From contig CANRNJ010000001.1 of NCBI GenBank assembly GCA_947631955.1, positions 124,001-188,000 of the forward strand: DNA of 64,000 nucleotides, in the 5' to 3' direction. Both the position numbers and the translations under genes were made by a program. Shown here one piece after another: positions 1 through 9,478 of the stretch (positions are counted from its first letter, which is position 1; each line of letters starts with the position of its first letter). The DNA is from an uncultured Lachnospiraceae bacterium (lineage in GTDB: Bacteria > Bacillota > Clostridia > Lachnospirales > Lachnospiraceae). The notes beneath the pieces were generated by a model. It saw nothing but the letters and a program-made list of their open reading frames with translations, was not told where the DNA came from and ran no database searches.

Positions 1-586
1 TAAGCAGATTATAGGAAGCGATCAGCGCCTGTTCATCCTCGTCCTCCGTCTGAAAAACGAGCGCCGGTCTGCCTTCCTCCAGATGCGCTTTCAGGCGCTC
101 CAGCAGAGCGAACTCCTTGCCGAGGCTCTTGTCCATTCTGGCCGCCTTGCCGGTCTTGGCGATCCGGCGTTCAAGGATCTCTATATCCGAAAAGATTAGT
201 TCCAGATTGATCGTTTCGATATCCCTCAACGGATCGACGGAACCGTCCACATGCACGATATTGTCGTCTTCAAAACAGCGCACCACATGTACGATGGCGT
301 CCACCTCGCGGATGTTGCTCAGAAACTGGTTGCCGAGCCCTTCTCCCTTGGACGCGCCCTTGACCAGTCCCGCAATATCCACGAACTCGATCGTCGCCGG
401 TGTCACCTTTTTGGAGTGATACATATCTCCCAACAGCTTAAGTCTTTCGTCCGGCACCGACACGATACCGATATTGGGGTCTATCGTACAGAAGGGATAG
501 TTTGCGGACTCCGCGCCCGCTTTTGTCAGAGAATTAAAAAGTGTACTTTTTCCAACGTTGGGAAGACCTACGATACCTAGTTTCAT
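1..586 (-). CDS. ychF: Ribosome-binding ATPase YchF (truncated at window edge)
   Basis: Reverse translation begins [49 protein letters not shown]; classic YchF G1 motif. C-terminus lies outside the window. Confidence 0.95.
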   Translation of the reverse strand, partial: MKLGIVGLPNVGKSTLFNSLTKAGAESANYPFCTIDPNIGIVSVPDERLKLLGDMYHSKKVTPATIEFVDIAGLVKGASKGEGLGNQFLSNIREVDAIVHVVRCFEDDNIVHVDGSVDPLRDIETINLELIFSDIEILERRIAKTGKAARMDKSLGKEFALLERLKAHLEEGRPALVFQTEDEDEQALIASYNLL

Positions 587-711
587 TTTATTCCATATCC
601 TCCTGAAAAACTTTGATTTTATGTGTTTTTATCCAACAGATCACTACGCCTGTTTTGGTTTTTCTGTCATGTGATTCCAATTCCACCGGCTTATCCGCTG
701 CCCGGCGCCGC

Positions 712-1590
712 TCAATATTTTTTTACCCTGCTCAGTTCCTCATACAACGTTTTGTAGTTTTCATACCGCACCTTGCTGATCCTGCCCTCCGCCACGGCGT
801 CTTTGACCCCGCACGCCGGTTCGTTTATATGGGCGCATCCGCTGAACCTGCAATACGGCTCATAGACGGTAAATTCCGGGTAAAACCGTCCCAGCTGCTC
901 CTTGGGGATCCCGGAGATATCAAGGGATGTAAATCCCGGCGTATCAACGATGTAAGACCGTTCTCCCAGAGCAATGATCTCGGAATGTCTGGTCGTATGC
1001 CTGCCTCTCTCGATCTTGGCGCTGATAGCGCCCGTTTCCATATTGGCCGCCGGAGCCAGACAGTTGATCAGGGAAGATTTTCCAACCCCGCTGGGCCCGG
1101 CCACCGTGGTGGTCTTTCCGTTCAGCAGTTCCCGCACCTGATCGACGCCTTCATTTTCCAATGCGCTGATGAACAGCACGCGATAACCGCAGGTTTCATA
1201 GGACCTGCGCAGCGTTTCTTTTTCCTGTTTGGACGCGATATCCTGTTTGTTAAAGCAGATGATCGTGGGAAGCCCCTGCTGTTCCATACGGATCAGGAAT
1301 CTGTCCAGAAGGTTGAAATTCGGATCTGGTTTGACGATCGCGAAAATGATCATGGCCTGATCCACATTGGCTACCGCCGGTCTGATCAACATGCTCTTAC
1401 GCGGAAGGATCTTAAGGATACTGCCCTCTTTATCCTTTTCGTCAAGCACTTCCAGTTCGACATCGTCCCCCACCAGAGGCTTGATCTTCTCATTTCTGAA
1501 GATTCCTTTGGCGTGACATTCATATACGCCTTTTCCTTCTACATGCACATAATAGAATCCCGCTATCCCTTTAACAATCTTTCCTGTCAT
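712..1590 (-). CDS. rsgA: Ribosome small subunit-dependent GTPase A
   Basis: 292 aa; circularly permuted GTPase motifs (GPSGVGKSSLIN, DTPGF) and C-terminal Cys/His zinc site (CRFSGCAHINEPACGV). Confidence 0.95.
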   Translation of the reverse strand: MTGKIVKGIAGFYYVHVEGKGVYECHAKGIFRNEKIKPLVGDDVELEVLDEKDKEGSILKILPRKSMLIRPAVANVDQAMIIFAIVKPDPNFNLLDRFLIRMEQQGLPTIICFNKQDIASKQEKETLRRSYETCGYRVLFISALENEGVDQVRELLNGKTTTVAGPSGVGKSSLINCLAPAANMETGAISAKIERGRHTTRHSEIIALGERSYIVDTPGFTSLDISGIPKEQLGRFYPEFTVYEPYCRFSGCAHINEPACGVKDAVAEGRISKVRYENYKTLYEELSRVKKY

Positions 1591-1626
1591 TCATCCTCCC
1601 GCACAGGTCTCCCATCCGGATCTTCT

Positions 1627-3717
1627 CTATTCCTGCGTAAAACTGACGGCCCTTGTCACCGTGCGTTCTTCAAGAGAACCTTCCGTCGTCGTGACTTCTC
1701 CCGTATCCGGATCCGTCACCGTACTGGCTTCCTTCTCCACCGTAAAACGAAACGTGATCACGCCGGTGGCAGATTTAATGCCGGTGTAATTGACCGCCAC
1801 GGGAAAAGACGACGTCTGCGTGCTCAACAGCTGCGTGCCGTCCGCGGTGGCCAGCGTGACATCGACCATCATGCCGTCGTGGTAATCCGGGTCTTCCGTC
1901 GGCGCGGTAATTCCTTCCGAATAGCGGTAGGTCGCGCCTGCGGGGCCCGTGCTGACCTGCAGATCGATCACCGTTCCCTTGTCCACATAGGAACCCACCG
2001 AATAACTCTGATAACATACTTTATCCATCAGGCTGCTGTCCTCATTGGTCGTCAACCGCACGCTCCCTACCGCCAGTCCGCTCTCTACCAGACTGACCGT
2101 GGCGTCTTCTTCCGTAAGCCCGATCACATTCGGCACTCTTACTTTGCTGTCCTCTGCACCTTGGCTTACGCGGATCGTGATAGAAGAGCCTTCCGGAGCC
2201 GTACTGTCCGCTTCGGGGGACTGGGAAATGACATGCCCGCTCTCCACCGCCGCATCGTAGCTCTCCGTCACGTTGACGACAAATCCCTCTTTCTCCAGCA
2301 GCGAAACCGCTTCCTCCTCGGATTTGCCGGTTACGTCCGGAACGGTCACGCCCTCTTCACCCTGCGCCACCGTCATGACGACGACGGTATTTTTATCGAT
2401 CATAAGTCCGTCCTGAATACTTGCCCGAAGGACGGTGCCCTCCTCGTAGTTCGTGTTTACCTCATACTGGATCTCCGGCGTCAGTTCCAGTTCCAACAGA
2501 GCACGTTTCGCCTCGTCGATATTCATTCCGACGACTCTGATCATCTCTACCTTTTCGGTTTCTTCCTGCGCTTTTGAATCCTCCGCACCGGAGCCGAACT
2601 GGAACACGCCGAACGACCTTCCCACAAGGAAGACCACGATACAGCCGATCAGCAGCGCCGCAACGACGGCAAGGATCGTAGTGATCTTCTCCATCTTGGG
2701 ATCGTAATCTTCATCGTCGTCTTCGTCCCATTCTTCGTCTTCCTCGTACACGCGCTCTTTCTTTTTCTTTAAGCGCATCTCTTCGTCCATCGAATCTCTT
2801 CGGTCGGACTGTTTCTTGATCTGCACCATATCCCGGTCCGTAATCATCCGCGTAGACGCCTCCTCGTCAGGATCGATGACATGTACGAAATCCTCGTCCG
2901 GATTGATCAGCGACTGTTTCAGATCAACGATCAGTTCTCCCATCGACTGATATCTTCTGTCCGGGCTCTTCTGGCAGCACTTGCACACGATCTGTTCCAC
3001 GCTGATCGGGATCTCCGGCACGAACTCTCTCGGCGACGGCATCTCCTCCTGTATGTGCTTGATGGCGATCGCCACGGTCGTTTCACCGTTGAACGGCACC
3101 CGCCCCGTAAGCATTTCAAACATAGTGATGCCCAGCGAATAAATATCGCTCTTCTCGTCGCTGTACCCGCCCCTTGCCTGTTCCGGCGAAGTGTAGTGCA
3201 CGGAGCCCATGACGTTGGAAGTGATCGTATTGGAAGTGGCGGCCTTGGCAATGCCGAAGTCCGTGACCTTTACTTTTCCCTCTTTGGAGATAATGATATT
3301 CTGCGGCTTGATATCGCGGTGGATGATATGATTGTTATGCGCCGCCTCGATGCCCATGGAAACCTGAATCGCGATACTGACCGCCTCTTTGACGGACAGT
3401 CTGGCTTTCTTCTCGATATATTTTTTCAGGGTAATGCCTTCCACCAGTTCCATAACGATATAGTGGATACCGGACTCTTCCCCGACATCGTAGACATTGA
3501 CGATATTCGGATGCATCAGGCCCGCCGCCGCCTGCGCCTCAACCCGGAATTTGGACACAAAATTAGCGTTCTCCCCGAATTCCTGTTTTAACACTTTGAC
3601 AGCCACAAATCTGTTCAGCTTATGATCTTTTGCCTTATAAACATCCGACATACCGCCGGTACCGATCTTTTCCAGTATCTCATACCGGTCGCCTATCATC
3701 ATACCAATCTTAATCAT
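1627..3717 (-). CDS. pknB: Stk1/PrkC-family Ser/Thr protein kinase with PASTA domains
   Basis: Kinase motifs (HRDIKPQN, DFGIAKA), a TM segment, then repeated PASTA-like units (VPDVTGKSEEEAVSLLEKEGF, VPNVIGLTEEDA). Start set at MIKIGMMIGDRYEIL. Confidence 0.95.
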   Translation of the reverse strand: MIKIGMMIGDRYEILEKIGTGGMSDVYKAKDHKLNRFVAVKVLKQEFGENANFVSKFRVEAQAAAGLMHPNIVNVYDVGEESGIHYIVMELVEGITLKKYIEKKARLSVKEAVSIAIQVSMGIEAAHNNHIIHRDIKPQNIIISKEGKVKVTDFGIAKAATSNTITSNVMGSVHYTSPEQARGGYSDEKSDIYSLGITMFEMLTGRVPFNGETTVAIAIKHIQEEMPSPREFVPEIPISVEQIVCKCCQKSPDRRYQSMGELIVDLKQSLINPDEDFVHVIDPDEEASTRMITDRDMVQIKKQSDRRDSMDEEMRLKKKKERVYEEDEEWDEDDDEDYDPKMEKITTILAVVAALLIGCIVVFLVGRSFGVFQFGSGAEDSKAQEETEKVEMIRVVGMNIDEAKRALLELELTPEIQYEVNTNYEEGTVLRASIQDGLMIDKNTVVVMTVAQGEEGVTVPDVTGKSEEEAVSLLEKEGFVVNVTESYDAAVESGHVISQSPEADSTAPEGSSITIRVSQGAEDSKVRVPNVIGLTEEDATVSLVESGLAVGSVRLTTNEDSSLMDKVCYQSYSVGSYVDKGTVIDLQVSTGPAGATYRYSEGITAPTEDPDYHDGMMVDVTLATADGTQLLSTQTSSFPVAVNYTGIKSATGVITFRFTVEKEASTVTDPDTGEVTTTEGSLEERTVTRAVSFTQE

Positions 3718-4456
3718 TTTCCACCTCATCTGCTGACGGCTCGATAACGATCACGGAGATATTATCCCTGCCGCCGTTCCGGTTCGCTGTTTCCACCAAC
3801 TCTTCCGCTCTATCTTTAAGGCTGCTGTCTTTTGTCAATATCTGACGTATCTCTTCGTCCTCCAACATATTCGTCAAACCGTCAGAGCATAGTAAGATCT
3901 TATCGCCTTGATTGAGTTCCACGCTGAAATAATCAATATCGATCGAATCCGCCGCCCCGACCGCTCTGGTGATAATGTTCTTATCCGGGTGGTTCCTTGC
4001 GGACCTCCTGTCGATACCGCCCGCCCGCACCATCTCTTCCACCAGAGAATGGTCAGTGGTTATCTGCTTTATCTTATCGTTGACCACATAGAGCCTGCTG
4101 TCGCCGACATTCGCCACTTCCATGTATCGTCCCATACAGGTGGCGGCGACCATAGTCGTTCCCATCCCGTTGTACGCGGCCACCTCTCTGGCTCTTTCGC
4201 GTATCAGCCTGTTCGCCTTCTCGATCGCTCTCCCCAGGATCTTGACGGGATTTTTCTCAAAAGAAGCGCCTATCTCTTCCACCACGGTTTCCACCGCATA
4301 GCGGGAGGCATAGTCGCCTGCATTATGTCCGCCCATGCCGTCCGCCACGATGAAAACGTTGGGCAGATTGCCGACCGGCGTTTCCGACAAATATATAAAA
4401 TCCTGATTCAGTTGTCTTCTCCGTCCGATATCCGTTATCGCATAGGACCTAAGCAC
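3710..4456 (-). CDS. PP2C-family protein phosphatase (Stp1/PrpC)
   Basis: VADGMGGHNAGDYAS, GDSRLYVV, LCSDGLTNML motifs; overlaps the kinase start. Confidence 0.94.
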   Translation of the reverse strand: MLRSYAITDIGRRRQLNQDFIYLSETPVGNLPNVFIVADGMGGHNAGDYASRYAVETVVEEIGASFEKNPVKILGRAIEKANRLIRERAREVAAYNGMGTTMVAATCMGRYMEVANVGDSRLYVVNDKIKQITTDHSLVEEMVRAGGIDRRSARNHPDKNIITRAVGAADSIDIDYFSVELNQGDKILLCSDGLTNMLEDEEIRQILTKDSSLKDRAEELVETANRNGGRDNISVIVIEPSADEVEND

Positions 4457-4559
4457 GCGTAAACCCTCCTGAAATACTTTTATGCCTTATTTTACCATAA
4501 CCTTGAACATTTTAACACACAGATCCCAAAAGGACAAGAAATATAATACGGCGTTCTGT

Positions 4560-7007
4560 TCAGCCGTCCATATATCTGCGTCTGAGCTGTCCGCATGCGC
4601 CGTCGATATCCCGTCCCATCTCTCTCCTGACCGTGACATGGATCCCTCTTCGTTCAAGCTTCTCCTGAAAAGCCTGCACCGCATGTTTCTCAGACTGTAC
4701 ATAACCCCGTTCTTTGACGGGATTGACCGGTATCAGGTTGACATGACAGTTGAGCGGAGCGATGAGCGCCGCCAGCTGTCCGGCGTCCTGATCCGTGTCG
4801 TTGACCCCTTTTACCAGACTGTACTCAAATGTGATCCTTCTTCCGGTCTGTGCAAAATAGAAGACGCACGCATCGATCACTTCCCTGAGAGGATACCGCT
4901 CGGCGATCGGCATCAGCTGACGTCTTTTCTCGTCGGTCGCCGCATGCAGAGAGATGGCGAGCGTTATCTGCAGTTTTTCATCCGCCAGTGCACGCATGGC
5001 CGGCACGATGCCGCAGGTGGAAACCGTGATGTTCCTCTGGCTGATGTTCAGACCGTTCTCGTCTGTCAGGAGCCTGATGAACCGCACCACATGATCGTAA
5101 TTGTCCAACGGCTCGCCGCTCCCCATGACCACTACGTTGGACACCCGCTCGCCGGTATCCCGGATAATGGAATAAACCTGTTCAAGCATTTCGGAAGGCA
5201 GCAGGCTGCGCTCCAACCCGTCCAGAGTAGATGCGCAGAACCGGCAGCCCATGCGGCATCCCACCTGAGAGGATACGCACACGCTGTTGCCGTGGTGATA
5301 ACGCATCCATACGCTCTCTATCAGGCAGCCGTCGGGCAGTTCAAAAAGATATTTTCTCGTGCCGTCCAGAGCGGACTCCTGAACCTGCACCGTCTTCAAC
5401 GAAGTAAACGTATACCGCTGCCTGCACAGATCCGCCAGCGCCTGCGGTATATTGGTCATCCGCCCGTAATCCTCGGCCAATTTCCGATGCATCCACTCGT
5501 ACAGCTGTCTGGCCCGGAAGGATCTCTCGCCCCAAGCCTCCATCTGTTCTCTCAATTCATCGAGCGTGAGGGATTTGATATCCTGTTTGACGTCTTTCTC
5601 TTCATCCGGTTTGATGTCCTGCTTGGCGTCCTTTTCCCCGTCCGGAACGGAAGATCCGCCACCCTGCCTCCTGCGCAGTTTAGCCAGAAAAAATCCGTCC
5701 GTACCGTGTATGCCGGGCATCAGCTGGATCTGTCCTCTATCCGCTTCTTTTCGCAGTTCCTCCGGCATGTCGTGCGCCATGCCCACCGTTTCCATGCCGT
5801 ACTCCCTGCATATCCAATCCGCCATCTCTTCATTTTCCGCCGGATTCATGGTACAGGTGCTGTACATCATGATCCCGTCCGGTTTGAGATACCGTATCAC
5901 ATTCTTTACGATCTCTTTTTGAAGTTTTACGACCTCCCGCATCGATTCGGGGCTCACACGATATTTGATATCCTGTTTCTTTCCGATCACACCCAGCCCG
6001 GAGCAGGGGACATCGACCAGAAGCACGTCGGCCTGCCCGACCAGCTTTTCATCGCACACGCGCGCGTCCCTCTCCATGACGGTCATGTTATCCGCGCGGA
6101 GTCTGTCCCGGTTCTCCCGTATCTTATCCGTCTTGCGCACCGATATGTCGCAGGCAATGACGCGCCCCGTCCCCTTCAGCTTATCGGCTGCATGAAGGGA
6201 CTTTCCGCCAGGTGCGGCGCAGACATCTATCACCGTGCAGCCTTCCCGGATACCGGCCGCCTCCGCCACCAGCATGGAACTGACATCCTGAACGGAAAAA
6301 GCGCCCTCCTCATATCCTTCCAGATTCCGGACGCCTTCTGTCTTCTCCGCCTCCACCGCATAGGGCAGGTACGGACTTTGGCGCACTGTGACGCCTTTTT
6401 GCCGCCATGCCGCAATCAGGCGTTCTCTCTCCTTATCGCCGATCGTTTCCTGAAAACGGATGCTGACCGCTCCTCTGTGCAGGAAAGCCTGCAGGATCTT
6501 TTCACAGTTTTCCTCCCCATAGGCATTGCTGAAATGTTCCGTCAGCCACAGGGGCATGGAATAATACACCGAAAGATACTCGTGATACGCTTCCCGTCTG
6601 TCCGGATATACGATCTGATCTTTCTGTCTAACCAGAGCGCGCAGCACGCCGTTGACATAGCCCTGAAGAGATCTAAACCCTCTCTTCTTAGCCAGTTTCA
6701 CCGCCTCGTCGCAGACGGCCGCATCAGGAATATTCTCCATAAAAAGGATCTGATAACCGCTCATGCGCAAAAGTTCCCTGATAAGCGGCTTCATCTTTCT
6801 GACCGGCGTCGTGGAAAAACATTCCAGAACGTAATCGATCCGGATCATGCGCTCAACCGTCCCCTCGCTGACGCGCTTGATAAATGCCTTCTCTTTTCCG
6901 CTCATGTAGTCATATTTTTCCAAGACTGACCCGACCAAAACATTGATGTATTCGTTTTGTTTTGAATGTTCCAGAAGAATATCCAGAACAACTTCCCTGA
7001 CATTCAT
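4560..7007 (-). CDS. Fused 16S rRNA m5C methyltransferase (RsmB) - 23S rRNA A2503 methyltransferase (RlmN)
   Basis: One uninterrupted ORF. N-half is RsmB-like (NusB-like region, VDVCAAPGGKSLHAADKL, DVPCSGLGVIGKKQDIKY, YSTCTMNPAENEEM). C-half is RlmN radical SAM (CVSSQVGCRMGCRFCAST, VVVMGSGEPLDNYD). Start set at MNVREVVLDILLEH. Confidence 0.92.
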   Translation of the reverse strand: MNVREVVLDILLEHSKQNEYINVLVGSVLEKYDYMSGKEKAFIKRVSEGTVERMIRIDYVLECFSTTPVRKMKPLIRELLRMSGYQILFMENIPDAAVCDEAVKLAKKRGFRSLQGYVNGVLRALVRQKDQIVYPDRREAYHEYLSVYYSMPLWLTEHFSNAYGEENCEKILQAFLHRGAVSIRFQETIGDKERERLIAAWRQKGVTVRQSPYLPYAVEAEKTEGVRNLEGYEEGAFSVQDVSSMLVAEAAGIREGCTVIDVCAAPGGKSLHAADKLKGTGRVIACDISVRKTDKIRENRDRLRADNMTVMERDARVCDEKLVGQADVLLVDVPCSGLGVIGKKQDIKYRVSPESMREVVKLQKEIVKNVIRYLKPDGIMMYSTCTMNPAENEEMADWICREYGMETVGMAHDMPEELRKEADRGQIQLMPGIHGTDGFFLAKLRRRQGGGSSVPDGEKDAKQDIKPDEEKDVKQDIKSLTLDELREQMEAWGERSFRARQLYEWMHRKLAEDYGRMTNIPQALADLCRQRYTFTSLKTVQVQESALDGTRKYLFELPDGCLIESVWMRYHHGNSVCVSSQVGCRMGCRFCASTLDGLERSLLPSEMLEQVYSIIRDTGERVSNVVVMGSGEPLDNYDHVVRFIRLLTDENGLNISQRNITVSTCGIVPAMRALADEKLQITLAISLHAATDEKRRQLMPIAERYPLREVIDACVFYFAQTGRRITFEYSLVKGVNDTDQDAGQLAALIAPLNCHVNLIPVNPVKERGYVQSEKHAVQAFQEKLERRGIHVTVRREMGRDIDGACGQLRRRYMDG
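5573..5644. repeat. Two-copy imperfect 36-bp tandem repeat encoding the RsmB-RlmN linker
   Basis: atttgatatcctgtttgacgtctttctcttcatccg followed by gtttgatgtcctgcttggcgtccttttccccgtccg; encodes EKDAKQDIKPDEEKDVKQDIKS. Confidence 0.8.
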
Positions 7008-7047
7008 GCGATCTCCCCGAACCCCGCGGTTTCTCTGCTCTGCGCGC

Positions 7048-7770
7048 CTAATCTTCCCGTCTGTTGCCGCCAAACAGGAGCACGAGCCTCAACAGCTGCA
7101 ATATAGCGGACGCCGCGGCAGCCACGTAGGTGAGCGCCGCCGCCGACAGGACCTTGCGGCATCCTCTTGTTTCGTCCTGCTCCATCATACCGTAATTGCC
7201 AAGCATGGCCAAAGCCCGGCCCGATGCGTTGAACTCCACAGGGAGCGTGACGACCTGAAAAAGCACCGCGAGCGCAAATACCCATATGCCGATCTGGATC
7301 AGCATATGGTTCATGCTGAAGATCACCCCTAACAGGATGATCGGTATTCCCAATCTGGAACCGATGTTCGCGGCGGGAACGAGCGCCGTCCGGAACGTGA
7401 GCGGAGCATATCCTTTGTCATGCTGCACCGCATGTCCGCACTCATGCGCCGCCACCCCGATGGCCGCTATGGAATCGGAACCGTACACCGAATCCGACAG
7501 GCGGAGCACTTTTGACGACGGATCATAATGATCGGTCAGTTCGCCCCGCACATGTTCGATGCGCACATCATAGATCCCCGACATCTGGAGGATGCGCTGC
7601 GCCGCCTGCGCGCCGGTCATCCCGCTCCTGCTCCTTATGCGCGAATACTTTCTGTAAGTAGACTGAACGCGCATCTGCGCCCAGATGCATAAAACCGCGC
7701 CGACCAATACCAGAATATAGGTCGGATCAAAATAGTAACCATAATAACCGTAACGTCCCATATCATTCAT
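7048..7770 (-). CDS. YugP-family zinc metallopeptidase
   Basis: AAHECGHAVQHDKGY zinc motif, N-terminal TM, neighbours fmt/def. Confidence 0.88.
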   Translation of the reverse strand: MNDMGRYGYYGYYFDPTYILVLVGAVLCIWAQMRVQSTYRKYSRIRSRSGMTGAQAAQRILQMSGIYDVRIEHVRGELTDHYDPSSKVLRLSDSVYGSDSIAAIGVAAHECGHAVQHDKGYAPLTFRTALVPAANIGSRLGIPIILLGVIFSMNHMLIQIGIWVFALAVLFQVVTLPVEFNASGRALAMLGNYGMMEQDETRGCRKVLSAAALTYVAAAASAILQLLRLVLLFGGNRRED

Positions 7771-7779
7771 CCTTTCCGA

Positions 7780-8793
7780 CTACGCTCGATCTGCCGTATC
7801 CCGTCCGCTGCCGTCAAGGCTGTCGCCCGCCTTGATCGGATGGCCCAGCAGAAAATCTTTTACGGACATCCTCTTTCTGCCTTCCGGCTGTACTTCCAAT
7901 ATCTTCAAAAACCCATCCCCGGTCTTTACGTAAAAAGCGTCTTTTTCGACCCGGACGACGGTTCCCGGCCCGCTGCCCTCGATATCCTCCAATGTTTCGG
8001 CGTCCGGACGGCCGTCCCTTTCCTTGGCGCGTATCGATTCCTGCGCGGCCACTTCTTCATCCCATATCTTAAGCGTTCTTCCGCGATAGGAAGCGGACGC
8101 GCCCGGCCACGATATCATTCCCCGGATAAAGCAGTCCAGTTTCTCCGCCCCCATCCGCCAGTCTATGCGTCCCATAGACTTTTGAAGCATTTTGGCATAG
8201 GTGCTGTGGTCCCCCTGTCTGACAGGGACCAGTTCCCCTCTCTCGATCTTGGGAAGCGCTTCCGTTATCAGCTGCGCTCCTGCCTCCGCCAGCTTGTCGT
8301 GCAGGCTGTCGCCCGTTTCTTTCGGATCGATCGCGACTTCCCGCTTCAACAGGATATCGCCGGTGTCAAGACCTTTGTCCATCTGCATGATCGTCACGCC
8401 GGTGGTCTTCTTCCCGTCGATGATCGCCCATTGGATCGGCGCGGCGCCCCTGTATTCGGGAAGCAGGGACGCATGGATGTTCACACACCCGTATTTTGGC
8501 ATCCGCAGGATCTCCTCCGGCAGGATCTGTCCGAAAGCCGCCACCACGATGATATCCGCCTTACAGTTTCGCAGCGTTTCCTCCGTTTCCGGCTCTTTGA
8601 TCCTGACCGGCTGAAGCACCGGTATCTGGTGTGCGAGCGCACATTTTTTGACAGGCGGTATCTGTATCTCCTTGCCCCTGCCTTTCGGTTTGTCCGGCTG
8701 CGTCACCACCGCCGCCACATGATGGCCCGCCTGTATGATGGCTTCCAGCGCGCCCACCGCAAAATCCGGCGTGCCCATAAATATAAGATCCAT
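7780..8793 (-). CDS. fmt: Methionyl-tRNA formyltransferase
   Basis: MDLIFMGTPDFAVGALEAII, NIHASLLPEYRGAAPIQWAI, GVTIMQMDKGLDTGDIL. Confidence 0.96.
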   Translation of the reverse strand: MDLIFMGTPDFAVGALEAIIQAGHHVAAVVTQPDKPKGRGKEIQIPPVKKCALAHQIPVLQPVRIKEPETEETLRNCKADIIVVAAFGQILPEEILRMPKYGCVNIHASLLPEYRGAAPIQWAIIDGKKTTGVTIMQMDKGLDTGDILLKREVAIDPKETGDSLHDKLAEAGAQLITEALPKIERGELVPVRQGDHSTYAKMLQKSMGRIDWRMGAEKLDCFIRGMISWPGASASYRGRTLKIWDEEVAAQESIRAKERDGRPDAETLEDIEGSGPGTVVRVEKDAFYVKTGDGFLKILEVQPEGRKRMSVKDFLLGHPIKAGDSLDGSGRDTADRA

Positions 8794-8959
8794 ATAATCT
8801 CCATTCCGGAGCGTTCTCGCGACAGAGGCCTGAAGTAAATTCCTTCGGAATCAACTTCGCCATCCGGGAAATCTGTGACGCTCCGGCACAGATTCCCTGA
8901 ACGAACCAAGTCCGTTCTGCGCTCTTTATGCTTTCTTTTGCGCTCTGCCGCGCACTTTT

Positions 8960-9445
8960 TTATTTTTCTTCCGCATCCTGAAGATCCTCGTTGTTCACAA
9001 GCGGCCCGGTTACCTTCTCCACATACAGATGCCCGGCAAGATGATCCAGTTCATGACACAGCGCTCTGGCGAGCAGTTCCGTTCCCTCCAGTTCAAACGG
9101 CTTCAGGTTCTCGTCGTAAGCCAGCACCTTGACATAATTTGGCCTCGTCACTATGCCGCTCTTGCCCGGAACGCTGAGGCATCCCTCGTATCCCTCCTGC
9201 TCGCCGCTGGTTTCCAGGATCCGCGGATTGATAAGTAAGATCGGGTCCTCCCCGGTAACGTCGATCACGACGATCCTTTTTAAGATGCCCACCTGAGGCG
9301 CCGCCAGTCCGACCCCCTCCGCGTCATACAGCGTTTCAAACATATCGTCGATCAGATCCCTTATCCGCGGCGTGATCTCTGTTACCTCCTTGCATTGTTT
9401 TGTCAATACCGGATCGCCTATTTCCCTTATCTTCCTGAGTGCCAT
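8960..9445 (-). CDS. def: Peptide deformylase
   Basis: GVGLAAPQVG, EGCLSVPG, HELDHLAGHLYVEKV motifs. Confidence 0.96.
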   Translation of the reverse strand: MALRKIREIGDPVLTKQCKEVTEITPRIRDLIDDMFETLYDAEGVGLAAPQVGILKRIVVIDVTGEDPILLINPRILETSGEQEGYEGCLSVPGKSGIVTRPNYVKVLAYDENLKPFELEGTELLARALCHELDHLAGHLYVEKVTGPLVNNEDLQDAEEK

Positions 9446-9478
9446 ATCCTTATCCTCTCCTTCTTAGTCTGCCGTTGA

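Noticed and set aside
613-2577. 654-aa plus-strand ORF
   Set aside because: Lies antisense to rsgA and pknB; composition is Arg/His/Phe-rich and shows no domain motifs. Shadow ORF from codon bias.
4482-6929. 815-aa plus-strand ORF opposite the RsmB-RlmN fusion
   Set aside because: Very long but fully antisense to clearly recognised methyltransferase motifs, with no RBS or protein-like motifs; treated as a codon-usage shadow.
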